32,706 bases of DNA, from NCBI GenBank assembly GCA_024762655.1, contig JANTHB010000037.1:1-32706 (forward strand). Direction: 5' to 3'. Both the position numbers and the translations under genes were made by a program. Of the stretch, positions 25,557 through 32,706 are shown in pieces (positions within the stretch are counted from its first letter, which is position 1; each line of letters starts with the position of its first letter). This DNA comes from Bacteroidales bacterium (GTDB lineage Bacteria > Bacteroidota > Bacteroidia > Bacteroidales > VadinHA17). The notes under the pieces were generated by a model. It had not been told where the DNA came from, did not search any database, and saw only the letters and a program-made list of their open reading frames with translations.

Positions 25557-25949
25557 AACTCGCTGTTTTTTTTGTTTACAAGCCGGTAAAATCTTTCACA
25601 ACAAATATAAATCCAAATTTTGCAACAGAAAAATTTACAAAAAAAGAATGCGGATGTAAAATCAAAAATCCAAAAAAAATTGCGAAGATCTTAATAAGGC
25701 AGGGTTTGCCCATCATTTCACATACTGGAATTGGGGTTCTTCACTGCTCAATACGGGTTATCAGCATTTTAAATATCCTTCGGAATTAAGTTTATGAAGA
25801 TTCAGACTTTATTCAAAATCAGGAAATATTTTTCATGCGTTTATTGTGTTACCCCTTTTATTGAATGATAAACACGAAACATCATGGATCTAAGACCTGA
25901 AACCCAACCTTTTTACTCTTTACTAATCTTATAAACAGAGAAGACAATA
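25557..25949. other. Divergent regulatory region, caspase gene / sigma operon
   Basis: About 390 AT-rich bases without a credible gene. On the left is the caspase promoter region. At 25812-25833 lies a split motif, TTCAAAATC-N4-AATATTTTT, that recurs at 31562-31583. The sequence changes here from roughly balanced to AT-rich composition. I could not identify the sigma operon's own promoter with confidence; GAAACCC at about 25898 could be an ECF-type -35 element. Confidence 0.5.
25602..25609 (-). promoter_or_regulatory. -7 box for the stand-alone caspase gene
   Basis: TATATTTG on the minus strand matches TAnnTTTG and lies 45 bases before the ATG at 25556. No consensus -33 box is seen at the normal distance. 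Confidence 0.4.
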
Positions 25950-26519
25950 TTGGCTGTAAAAGACAAAGAACTAAAACGGATTGTTGAGGGTTGCAAAAAG
26001 GGGAATCCCGGAGATCAAAAGGAATTATACCACCGGTTTGCTCCTTATATGCTAAGCATATGTAACAGATATGCAAGAAATATTATGGATGCGGAAGATA
26101 TTTTCCAGGAAGGGTTTTTAAAAGTATATGCAAACATTCATCAGCTAAAAAGAGTGGAAGCGGTCATGTGGTGGATGAAAAGAATATTTGTGAATGAAGC
26201 GCTGTCATTTTATCAGAAACAACCCGATTTATACCGGCTTGATAATATTCCCGAAGAAAAAGGCGATTTAACCGAAGAAGAGACACCCGTAAGCAAGATA
26301 TCCACAGAAGAAATGACGCTTATGATACAAAATTTACCCAACAAAATGCGAATGGTTTTTAACATGTATGTCATTGAAGGCTATACGCATCAGGAAATTT
26401 CGGACCTGCTCGGCATTTCAGTGGGAACCTCTAAATCCAACCTGCATGATGCAAGGAAAATTTTGCAGATGAAAATACGACAATTTGAATACCAAAAAAA
26501 TACGGATAATAATATATGA
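25950..26519 (+). CDS. ECF-type RNA polymerase sigma factor
   Basis: A 189-residue extracytoplasmic-function sigma factor that would direct RNA polymerase to a specific promoter set. Region 2 spans about residues 25-68 ('LYHRFAPYMLSICNRYARN', 'DAEDIFQEGFLKVY') and region 4 about 125-175 ('LPNKMRMVFNMYVIEGYTHQEISDLLGIS', 'GTSKSNLHDARKIL'), with a short acidic linker between. No ATG fits the N terminus; TTG at 25950 after an AGAGAAG stretch is the probable start. The stop overlaps the next start as ATGA, so the two are translationally coupled, the usual sigma/anti-sigma arrangement. Such factors are normally held by a membrane-bound partner, which is probably the next gene. Confidence 0.92.
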   Translation: MAVKDKELKRIVEGCKKGNPGDQKELYHRFAPYMLSICNRYARNIMDAEDIFQEGFLKVYANIHQLKRVEAVMWWMKRIFVNEALSFYQKQPDLYRLDNIPEEKGDLTEEETPVSKISTEEMTLMIQNLPNKMRMVFNMYVIEGYTHQEISDLLGISVGTSKSNLHDARKILQMKIRQFEYQKNTDNNI

Positions 26520-28018
26520 GCAATTCTACTGAAGATAACCGTTTTGATTTCGAGATAAGGAAGAAATATGAGCGCCATGCATTATCACCCGATGATAATA
26601 TGTGGGAGAAAATCTATGCTCGTTTGGCAATGCATAGTTCTATTCACGTCCTTCATAAGATACGCAATTTGAAGATTGCTGTAATTATAACTACTACGGC
26701 CTTTATCGGCACGTTACTCTACTATGAAATCAGTATTTCAGGAAAACATAATCAAAACATTGTATTGTCGAAAAAAAACAGAATAAAAGAACGTCCTTCG
26801 ACCCTTCACAGGAACATTCTTCGGGAGCAGAATAAGTTCAATCTGAAGAAATCATATCAGTCCACCGATACCACCCATTTGTTTACCACCCCGCCAGGTT
26901 TAATTCCAAAGAGGCATGAAGCAGGAAAGGGGGTCATGCAAACACAAAATCATATCCTTACCAACACTCAAACGGGGAACTCCTCAAAAATAAAACGTAG
27001 ACCAAAGGCTCTGAAAAACCTGCCTGTGTCATCAGTGGCAAGGGAAGCGGCCTTATCTTCAAAAGAAAACCTGATTTTACAGGGCAAAGAACAATCAAAA
27101 AGCACTATTAATAAAAAGCGAAATAAGATTAAAGAAACAAAACAAGAGAGAGAAAAACTTCAAACCATCCCGCCCCGCCTGTTATATACCGAGCATCATA
27201 AACCCATGAATATTATTTTTTCTGCAAAAACAACACCCTTGGATCATATTGTTTCAGCTAAGAAGTCTTTTTCATCAAAGCTTCTGAACCCTTTGAATGC
27301 AAATTATTCTCCTGTTCTCGGCAGAAGATATTCCCTGACATTCTATATATGTCCTACCTACTCGTACAGAAGCCTGGCAGATAACAGAGCTTTTTCCACA
27401 CCTCCCTACGATAAATCATATTTCAATGACCGAGACCAGGGAGATATAAGCTATGCTGCAGGAGCTTTATTTACATACAGCTTCAGACCAAAAATCAGAC
27501 TTGAATCAGGGGTTTATTATTTCAATTATACCTATGACTTCAAAACACAAGCCACATATGTTAATGTCGATCAGGGGTATAATTGGTTCTACACTTCTGC
27601 AGGTATCCTGAATTTTCATGCCTATCTGTCTGATACTTTACTACAGAATGCCTTGTTAAAATCCAAAATGAAATTTTCTTATCTCAGTATTCCCCTACAT
27701 GCAGAATATGATTTTTCCCCTTCAATATTTATGAATATAGGGATGAATATAAGTTTCCTTATCGGAAAAGACTTACAAATGCAGGCTATCGATTATACCG
27801 GGGACTTTGATTTCCAGGCGGGAGATATTCAACATCTTCATTCCTATAACCTTAACATAATTATTGGTTTGGGGTTCAGACAAGCTATCAACAAAAATAT
27901 GAGTTTCATCATTAATCCGGCATTCCGGGCTTCATTAACGACATTGAATGATCAAGCCACAGTGAAGTCTTACCCTTACACGGTAGGGCTAAGTGCGGGT
28001 CTCAGATATTACTTTTAA
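26516..28018 (+). CDS. Putative anti-sigma protein fused to an outer-membrane beta-barrel
   Basis: A 500-residue protein with an unusual order: a cytoplasmic N terminus of ~50 residues with 'SPDDNMWEKIYARL', resembling the short sigma-binding segment of Bacteroidota anti-sigma-like proteins; one membrane segment (about 52-70); a long basic Lys/Ser/Thr-rich linker (about 75-265); and a C-terminal beta-rich domain (about 270-500) of the OMP_b-brl type ending in an aromatic 'GLRYYF', the classic outer-membrane barrel end. If correct, the chain runs from cytoplasm through the periplasm to the outer membrane. There is no cleavable signal peptide. The ATGA overlap with the sigma gene supports the anti-sigma role, which remains inference. 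Confidence 0.75.
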   Translation: MSNSTEDNRFDFEIRKKYERHALSPDDNMWEKIYARLAMHSSIHVLHKIRNLKIAVIITTTAFIGTLLYYEISISGKHNQNIVLSKKNRIKERPSTLHRNILREQNKFNLKKSYQSTDTTHLFTTPPGLIPKRHEAGKGVMQTQNHILTNTQTGNSSKIKRRPKALKNLPVSSVAREAALSSKENLILQGKEQSKSTINKKRNKIKETKQEREKLQTIPPRLLYTEHHKPMNIIFSAKTTPLDHIVSAKKSFSSKLLNPLNANYSPVLGRRYSLTFYICPTYSYRSLADNRAFSTPPYDKSYFNDRDQGDISYAAGALFTYSFRPKIRLESGVYYFNYTYDFKTQATYVNVDQGYNWFYTSAGILNFHAYLSDTLLQNALLKSKMKFSYLSIPLHAEYDFSPSIFMNIGMNISFLIGKDLQMQAIDYTGDFDFQAGDIQHLHSYNLNIIIGLGFRQAINKNMSFIINPAFRASLTTLNDQATVKSYPYTVGLSAGLRYYF

Positions 28019-28147
28019 TTTTTTTTTCCATCATAAGGGCCTCCACAACCCAACCCTTTCACTGTTATTGTATCTTATAATCGGGAAGCAATAAAGATCA
28101 AAATGGAAGATCAGCAAATTATTATTTTTTTAACTCAAAAATCCAAA

Positions 28148-28963
28148 ATGATGAAAACACGAATTTTAAGTTCAGTGGGAGTTCTGGTAGCACTGGTCAC
28201 CTTGTTCTCCCTGACAGGATGCATGAAAAACAATGTAAAAAATGCATCATTGAAGATGACCGCCTCTTCAATAAAAACAAAAGGTGTACTGAAATCAGCA
28301 ACGGTATCCGGTCCCTTACAATTGGCATCCGGAACACTAACCGTTACCGAAGCAAATGTTAATATTGCAAATTTACAGATTGAGGAAAACTCCGGCAACG
28401 ATGTGCAGCAGCAGGTTGGTAATCAGCAACAGGGAGGGGCAGAAGATATCGGAGGAACTGAAGGAAAGGATAACGAAAAGGAAAAGGAAGGCACGGAAAC
28501 AGACAAGGAAACAGGCAGTGAAGATATTTTGCTGGCAGGGCCTTTTTCTCTGAATATAAGTAGTGGAAATGCCATCATTGATCAGGTTAATGTATATCCT
28601 GGTACGTTTAAAAAGGTAGACTTTACCTTTCAGCTTAACCCCAATGCTCCCTTCAACGGACATAGCATTGCCATTGCGGGAAACTATACGGCATCGGATG
28701 GTACCATAATTCCCGTTGTCTTATCTTCCGATTTCGCAAAACAGGTTCAGCTTCCTTTGGCTAACGGAGGCGTGACGGTACCATCCAACGCCTCGGTTGC
28801 CATAACCATTGTATTTGATCTCAATAAATGGTTTGGAAACCTTGATCTAACGGGGGCAACAGTTACCGATGGAAAGATTGTAATCGACAGCCAAAACAAT
28901 CCTTCATTGCTTGCAGCCTTCGAAGCCAATGTGGCAAGCAACATAGATGTCGAGAACGAGTAA
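28148..28963 (+). CDS. Lipoprotein, DUF4382-like
   Basis: A ~271-residue lipoprotein: hydrophobic leader and lipobox SLTGC, with acidic and lysine-rich low-complexity residues in the middle (about 95-130, E/K/G/T-rich). The remaining parts are beta-rich ('GPFSLNISSGNAIIDQVNVYPG', 'FKKVDFTFQLNP'), resembling the DUF4382 type of extracytoplasmic beta-sandwich, though I am not certain. Two adjacent ATGs (28148, 28151) are possible starts; an ATG 45 bases upstream would put 15 polar residues before the leader and is less likely. It follows the anti-sigma gene by about 130 bases and ends in a strong terminator. Function unknown. Confidence 0.7.
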   Translation: MMKTRILSSVGVLVALVTLFSLTGCMKNNVKNASLKMTASSIKTKGVLKSATVSGPLQLASGTLTVTEANVNIANLQIEENSGNDVQQQVGNQQQGGAEDIGGTEGKDNEKEKEGTETDKETGSEDILLAGPFSLNISSGNAIIDQVNVYPGTFKKVDFTFQLNPNAPFNGHSIAIAGNYTASDGTIIPVVLSSDFAKQVQLPLANGGVTVPSNASVAITIVFDLNKWFGNLDLTGATVTDGKIVIDSQNNPSLLAAFEANVASNIDVENE

Positions 28964-28993
28964 TGAGCGGGATGGGGTTTTAATCTCAGGGAC

Positions 28994-29030
28994 AAGAGCA
29001 ATCTGTTCAGTAAACGGATTGCTCTTTTTT
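28994..29030 (+). terminator. Strong Rho-independent terminator after the lipoprotein
   Basis: A 14-bp stem, AAGAGCAATC-TGTT at 28994-29007 paired with 29013-29026 (one G-T pair), with loop CAGTA, followed by a run of T residues (29025-29030). It separates the sigma operon from the downstream lipid A deacylase gene. Confidence 0.9.
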
Positions 29031-29049
29031 GCTTATTTTTAAAAATTTT

Positions 29050-30255
29050 ATGCGCTTATTCAAAACATATCTGAATAAATCCATCTTTAAGAGAATCTTC
29101 TTATTAACGGTATTTTTTTTATTGTATGTTTCCTATACCAGGGCTCAGGATCCGGACTCTCATATCCGTCCATCTCATAATCTGGAGATATTTTATCAGA
29201 ATGGATACGTTTTTCCCACCGATCCTTTTCTGAGAGGGTACAATGCAGTATCTGACGGGATTGACGCCTATCAGGCTTTCTCTTTACGTTTTTCCAAACA
29301 AACCATTGGCAATAAACTTTGGGAACAATTATATAAATATCCGGTCTGGGGAGGAGGGGTGTATGTGGCCGATTTCTTTAATCCGCAGGAAGTAGGGACT
29401 CCAATAGCTATATATGGGTTTTTTAATGCTCCTTTTAAGAGATGGGATAGGTGGTCTTTTAACTATACGCTGGGATTCGGACTGGCATTTAACTGGAAGC
29501 ATTATGGCCCGACCAATATTTACAATGTGGCGGTTGGGGCTCCTTTTACCGTTTATATTGATGCCGGGATGAATATGGAATACCGGATTGCAGACAAATG
29601 GAATGCCGCTCTGGGATTTTCCCTGAGTCATTTTTCAAACGGGGCATTAAAGAGACCTAACAAAGGCATTAATACCGTGGCTCCAAGGATTAGCCTAATG
29701 TATCGATTTGGGGAGGGAAAAACGGTTTTTATCCGGCAGGATATCCCGAAATTTTCAGGAAGCAATGAATGGTTGTTTTCTGTTTTTGGCGGAAGTCAGA
29801 ATATCCTGACGGACACTTCCAATATTACCCTGGAAGAAAAATATGAAGGGGTCTTTTTCCCCGTCTTTGGAATTCTAACCACTTATAACCGATACATTAG
29901 TTATAAATCAAAAATCGGCTTTGGGGTTTCAGTGTCCTATGACGGTTCGGTAAATGCAAAAATTGCTGTTGAAAACGGAGAACTGGAAGAAAAAGAGGCC
30001 CCGTTTGGGGAGAAATTACAAATAAGCATCTATCCTTCCTATTCGCTGGTTGTAAACAGGATTTCCGTAATCATACAACCCGGCGTTTATTTATACCGGA
30101 AAAAATTCGCCCTCCAAACCCCCGTTTTCTATCAAAGAATAGGATTAAACTATCAGATCAATAACCACCTGACAGCCGGCATAAACCTCAGGGCTTATCA
30201 TTTTCATGTATCCAATTATATTGAATGGAACGTCGGATACAGACTTCCCTGGTAA
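29050..30255 (+). CDS. PagL-like lipid A 3-O-deacylase / acyloxyacyl hydrolase
   Basis: A 401-residue outer-membrane beta-barrel enzyme of the PagL/acyloxyacyl-hydrolase family, which removes an acyl chain from lipid A and so changes the surface. After a signal peptide (ending YTRAQ, about residue 33) come beta strands; the active-site signature HFSNGAL is at residues 194-200, giving His194 and Ser196 of the catalytic triad. The barrel is longer than the ~170-residue proteobacterial PagL, as is normal for Bacteroidota members. ATG 29050 was chosen because the upstream TTG (29029) lies in the terminator's T run. Clustering with the sigma/anti-sigma pair suggests an envelope-modification role, but it has its own transcript. 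Confidence 0.85.
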   Translation: MRLFKTYLNKSIFKRIFLLTVFFLLYVSYTRAQDPDSHIRPSHNLEIFYQNGYVFPTDPFLRGYNAVSDGIDAYQAFSLRFSKQTIGNKLWEQLYKYPVWGGGVYVADFFNPQEVGTPIAIYGFFNAPFKRWDRWSFNYTLGFGLAFNWKHYGPTNIYNVAVGAPFTVYIDAGMNMEYRIADKWNAALGFSLSHFSNGALKRPNKGINTVAPRISLMYRFGEGKTVFIRQDIPKFSGSNEWLFSVFGGSQNILTDTSNITLEEKYEGVFFPVFGILTTYNRYISYKSKIGFGVSVSYDGSVNAKIAVENGELEEKEAPFGEKLQISIYPSYSLVVNRISVIIQPGVYLYRKKFALQTPVFYQRIGLNYQINNHLTAGINLRAYHFHVSNYIEWNVGYRLPW

Positions 30256-30287
30256 TTTATAATTTTTTAACATTTCGGCCGGATTTT

Positions 30288-30307
30288 CTTCAAATTTCCT
30301 TCAAATT
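30288..30307 (+). repeat. Two CTTCAAATT direct repeats, 11 bp apart
   Basis: CTTCAAATT occurs at 30288-30296 and 30299-30307, one helical turn apart, upstream of the glycosyltransferase gene. It resembles the TTCAAAATC half of the split motif at 25812 and 31562. It may be a regulator-binding site; a CATATTTG box (30320-30327) close behind is one base off the -7 consensus. Confidence 0.35.
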
Positions 30308-30349
30308 CAGTGATACATATTTGTTTTACAAAATAAAAACGATAATGTC

Positions 30350-31084
30350 ATGAAAACAGCCATTATTATACCCACAAAAAATGAGGAGAAATATTTGCCG
30401 ATGTTGGCTACGTCCATCAGGAATCAAACTTATAAAAATTTCCTGGTTATCATAGCTGATGCATTTTCCACAGATGATACAAGAAAGATTGCAGCAAGTT
30501 ACGGTTTCATCGTTGTGGACGGTGGCATGCCTTTTACCGGCCGCAATAATGGGGCTTCTGAAGCAATAAAAAGAGGATGTGATCCCCTCATTTTTATGGA
30601 TGCAGACATTGTATTGCCCCATCCTTTTTTTCTGGAAAGATCCTTGCAGGAATTTAAATCACGCCAGCTTGATATCGCCGGGACCTTGCAAATACCTTAC
30701 GACGGCATACAAGCGATAAATCTTAGGTCTTCCAGGAAAGTAGTGCACAAAGCCATTTACTGGACATCTAATACCGGAATGCGCCTCATGGAACGTTCCA
30801 GAAAGCCCATGATGCAGGTATGTATGTTTGCGACAAAACATGCTCACGAAATGATTGGAGGATTCAAACCCCTTGAATTTGGAGAGGACACACAGTATGC
30901 TTTAGAAGGAAGGGGGAAAGGACTAAAATTCGGGATCCTGCGTATCGGGGGGAAAGTATTTGCCTCTACACGAAGATATGAAGAAAAAGGGTTTATTAAA
31001 GCAGGGAATCTTTTCTTTCTGACAGGCATGATATTTGGCCGTCAGTATGTTTATGGAGAAAGCAAACGAAAATATTTCGATTAA
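30350..31084 (+). CDS. Family 2 glycosyltransferase
   Basis: A 244-residue GT-A fold glycosyltransferase. Seen: 'AIIIPTKNEEKYLPMLATSIRNQTY' at the N terminus, 'VIIADAFSTDDT', and the DAD metal-binding motif 'IFMDADIVLPHPFF' (D84-D86). It probably transfers a sugar from a nucleotide sugar to an envelope acceptor; neither is identified. No membrane segment is present, so membrane attachment may depend on the next protein, whose start codon follows the TAA directly. Confidence 0.9.
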   Translation: MKTAIIIPTKNEEKYLPMLATSIRNQTYKNFLVIIADAFSTDDTRKIAASYGFIVVDGGMPFTGRNNGASEAIKRGCDPLIFMDADIVLPHPFFLERSLQEFKSRQLDIAGTLQIPYDGIQAINLRSSRKVVHKAIYWTSNTGMRLMERSRKPMMQVCMFATKHAHEMIGGFKPLEFGEDTQYALEGRGKGLKFGILRIGGKVFASTRRYEEKGFIKAGNLFFLTGMIFGRQYVYGESKRKYFD

Positions 31085-31537
31085 ATGGTTAAAAAAATTT
31101 CCCGCGCAGCCCTGAATTTTAATAAGGAAATACTTTTCGGGGAACTGGGAGCTATCGCCGGGGCCCAGGTATTCGGATATATCTCTTCAGAATCAGGCAG
31201 CCATCATTCACTGACAACCATCCTGGTTGTGGCCGGGGCCATGGTCGGATCCGCAATCTTTTACCTTATATCCAGGTTTTATCATCAGAAAAAAACAAAA
31301 GTTTTTTCGATAAAAAAATTCCGTACCGATCTCCTTTTCTTTACACCGGTTGCTTTGACATTAACAATAGGTATCTACTATCCTTCCCTTTACCTTTTTG
31401 AAAAATATTTCTTGGAAAATATACATGCCGTTATTTTTTCAACTTTCCTGGCACAAACACTTGCTTTTGTTTTTTTCCTGGCAGGGATTAATATATATAG
31501 AATCATTTTAATAAAATCTTTTAAAAGAAAGTTGTAA
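31085..31537 (+). CDS. Small four-segment membrane protein, unknown
   Basis: A 150-residue protein that I do not recognise by family. It has four likely membrane segments (about 18-38, 43-63, 85-106 and 113-142) and a basic C terminus, similar in size and topology to GtrA-like flippases that are paired with glycosyltransferases. Its start follows the glycosyltransferase stop codon with no gap, so the two are almost certainly cotranslated. A role in moving or anchoring the glycosyltransferase substrate is plausible. Confidence 0.7.
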   Translation: MVKKISRAALNFNKEILFGELGAIAGAQVFGYISSESGSHHSLTTILVVAGAMVGSAIFYLISRFYHQKKTKVFSIKKFRTDLLFFTPVALTLTIGIYYPSLYLFEKYFLENIHAVIFSTFLAQTLAFVFFLAGINIYRIILIKSFKRKL

Positions 31538-31829
31538 TTTAAAGGTTTTCTACAGTATTTCTTCAAAATCGGAGAATATTTTTAAGCATTATTTAATAAT
31601 CTAATTTCATGACCACTGAACCAGTTGCTAAATATTAATCTATTATGAGCAGTGTTTCTAAATTAGCAAGTAGCAATCTTGTCTCGATTATAAATAGGCA
31701 AATGGATTGCATGCCCGAAAATCCACAATATAGGGTATTCATGACTAAATATTACGCTACTCCTGACAATTATCATGGCATAAGGATTTACAGTGGCTTA
31801 GAAGTTCTGAATTTTAAAATTTGTTTATC
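31538..31829. other. AT-rich intergenic region
   Basis: No credible gene. It holds the second copy of the split motif TTCAAAATC-N4-AATATTTTT at 31562-31583. A 62-codon open frame at 31645-31833 runs into the next gene and has no family features or ribosome site. Confidence 0.5.
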
Positions 31830-32363
31830 ATGAAAAAATCAAAGTTCTTTTTAATCGTATTATTGGGTATAGGCTTGTTTTATAACCAGACCTTTTCTCA
31901 AGAAAAAGGTTATGTATTGGAGCTAAAAGTTCCGGTTGTCGTTTTAAAATCATTCCAGGCAAAATTTCCGACAGCAAAAAATGTGGTTTGGAGTATGGAA
32001 AAAGAATTGGAATATGAAGCTGAGTTTTACATGAACAGACAGAAAATGTCTGCAAATTTTATGGTTAATGGAGAATGGAAAGAAACGGAATGGAGCCTAT
32101 CAGAAAAAAAACTGCCTCTTGAGATAAAAAAGACATTAAAAAATCAATTTCACAAGTATAATCTTGAAAAGGCCGAAGTTTCTGACACACCTGAAAAAGG
32201 AAAAGTTTATGAAGTAACACTTGAAAAAGATGAGTCGATGATTGAAGTAGTATTGAAGGGAAACGGTAAAGTAATAAAAGAGGAAAATATCGGAAGGGAA
32301 AATGATGAAAAGGAAGGAAAAGAAGAGAAAGAAGAAGACAGTGGAGGATCATTGATTCTTTAA
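31830..32363 (+). CDS. PepSY-like periplasmic protein
   Basis: A 177-residue exported protein with a signal peptide (1-24, ending TFSQ) followed by two beta-rich PepSY-like units: 'LKSFQAKFPTAKNVVWS...YEAEFYMN' and 'LPLEIKKTLKNQFHKYNLEKAEV...YEVTLEKD', the form described as a putative beta-lactamase-inhibitor-like, PepSY-like domain (DUF2874). It ends in an acidic Glu/Lys-rich tail (about residues 145-175) and a hydrophobic 'GGSLIL'. ATG 31830 is preferred over TTG 31821. The role in the envelope is unknown; such proteins often occur beside two-component or sigma systems. Confidence 0.75.
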   Translation: MKKSKFFLIVLLGIGLFYNQTFSQEKGYVLELKVPVVVLKSFQAKFPTAKNVVWSMEKELEYEAEFYMNRQKMSANFMVNGEWKETEWSLSEKKLPLEIKKTLKNQFHKYNLEKAEVSDTPEKGKVYEVTLEKDESMIEVVLKGNGKVIKEENIGRENDEKEGKEEKEEDSGGSLIL

Positions 32364-32385
32364 CAATCATTTCCTTGCCAGTTAA

Positions 32386-32427
32386 AACCGACCTGCAAAC
32401 ATACAAACAGACCGGTTATTTTTTATA
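32386..32427 (+). terminator. Terminator after the PepSY-like gene
   Basis: AACCG (32386-32390) pairs with CGGTT (32413-32417) and CTG (32393-32395) with CAG (32408-32410), across a two-base mismatch, followed by a T-rich run to 32424. A plausible intrinsic terminator. Confidence 0.55.
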
Positions 32428-32441
32428 AAAAATTGATTCCT

Positions 32442-32449
32442 TAGTTTTG
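32442..32449 (+). promoter_or_regulatory. -7 box for the TolC-family gene
   Basis: TAGTTTTG matches TAnnTTTG, 28 bases before the ATG at 32478. TTTT stands at the expected -33 position (32419-32422), three of four bases right. Confidence 0.5.
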
Positions 32450-32477
32450 TGTTTTTCTTTTTATATTGCAAATAAAA

Positions 32478-32706
32478 ATGAAAATATTCCATTGCTCCTT
32501 GTCTGAATATACTAAGATTCTACGCTTCTGGATATTTATATTTCTGCTGTTAACTGTTCCCTCTTCATTGCTGCATGCTCAATTTACCCTGAATTACTAT
32601 CTCACACATGCATTAAATACCAATCCCTCTATAGCTGAAAATAAAAATCTATCACAAATAGAAAGGTTAGAAATACAGCGTATTAAAGCCGCTTTTACTT
32701 ACCCCA
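32478..32706 (+). CDS. TolC-family outer-membrane efflux protein (partial)
   Basis: The first 76 codons of a gene that continues past the window. They begin with a signal peptide ending LLHAQ (about residue 35), followed by the TolC-like start 'FTLNYYLTHALNTNPSIAENK' and a helix with 'ERLEIQRIKAAF', typical of outer-membrane factor proteins. ATG 32478 follows a -7 box by 28 bases. In such operons the membrane fusion and RND or ABC parts usually follow, but none are visible. Confidence 0.75.
   Translation, partial: MKIFHCSLSEYTKILRFWIFIFLLLTVPSSLLHAQFTLNYYLTHALNTNPSIAENKNLSQIERLEIQRIKAAFTYP

Noticed and set aside
25690-25780. Possible insertion-sequence remnant in the divergent region
   Set aside because: The bases look vaguely like a decayed coding fragment but contain no terminal repeats, no readable domain and no target duplication.
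31645-31833. 62-codon open frame upstream of the PepSY-like gene
   Set aside because: No ribosome site, no domain and it overlaps the start of the next gene; probably chance.
1-32706. CRISPR array, tRNA or rRNA genes, integrase or transposase
   Set aside because: I looked for regularly spaced repeats, tRNA-like cloverleaf sequences, rRNA motifs and transposase motifs and found none that could be supported.

Overview
The window comes from a member of the Bacteroidota, probably a Bacteroidales-like relative. Several independent signs support this: promoters of the TTTG-N19-TAnnTTTG type (clearest at 101-131), a PorQ homologue and a protein with a type IX secretion (T9SS) C-terminal sorting domain, signal peptides cleaved next to 'AQ'/'SQ', and a periplasmic-propeller sensor protein. 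The species cannot be named from sequence alone.

Layout. (1) 1-3.1 kb: a structured non-coding piece at the window edge, a T9SS-sorted exported protein, an EamA-type permease, an intergenic stretch packed with inverted repeats, and a YegS-like lipid kinase on the minus strand. (2) 3.3-7.5 kb: a compact respiratory operon of b6-type cytochrome b, Rieske protein and an octaheme cytochrome c fused to HEAT/TPR repeats; together they look like a quinol-oxidising complex. (3) 7.6-10.5 kb: two tandem AI-2E-family permeases and an ankyrin-repeat lipoprotein. (4) 10.5-12.3 kb, minus strand: a geranylgeranyl-reductase-like flavoprotein and a YdcF-type protein. (5) 12.5-18.8 kb, plus strand: porQ, cmk, ispH, pfkA and priA, a housekeeping run with one secretion gene at its head. 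(6) 18.9-25.6 kb, minus strand: a propeller/SpoIIE-phosphatase sensor, a TPR/Ig-like/caspase protein and a second stand-alone exported caspase-like protein. A 26-bp perfect palindrome lies between the two caspase genes. (7) 25.6 kb to the end, plus strand and visibly more AT-rich: an ECF sigma factor overlapping a putative envelope-spanning anti-sigma/beta-barrel protein, a lipoprotein, a PagL-like lipid A deacylase, a glycosyltransferase with a membrane partner, a PepSY-like periplasmic protein and the start of a TolC-family gene.

The two parts that look least ordinary are the caspase/phosphatase locus (region 6) and the sigma/barrel locus (region 7). In region 6 the TPR-caspase gene and the SpoIIE sensor gene are only 14 bases apart, so a periplasmic protease-fold protein and a transmembrane signalling phosphatase are probably made together; the second caspase gene encodes almost the same catalytic domain without the TPR and Ig parts. 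In region 7 the products mostly act on the envelope (lipid A, glycans, outer membrane), and an 18-base split motif upstream of the sigma gene recurs far downstream, suggesting a small envelope regulon. All functional statements are from family recognition by eye; no database search was run.
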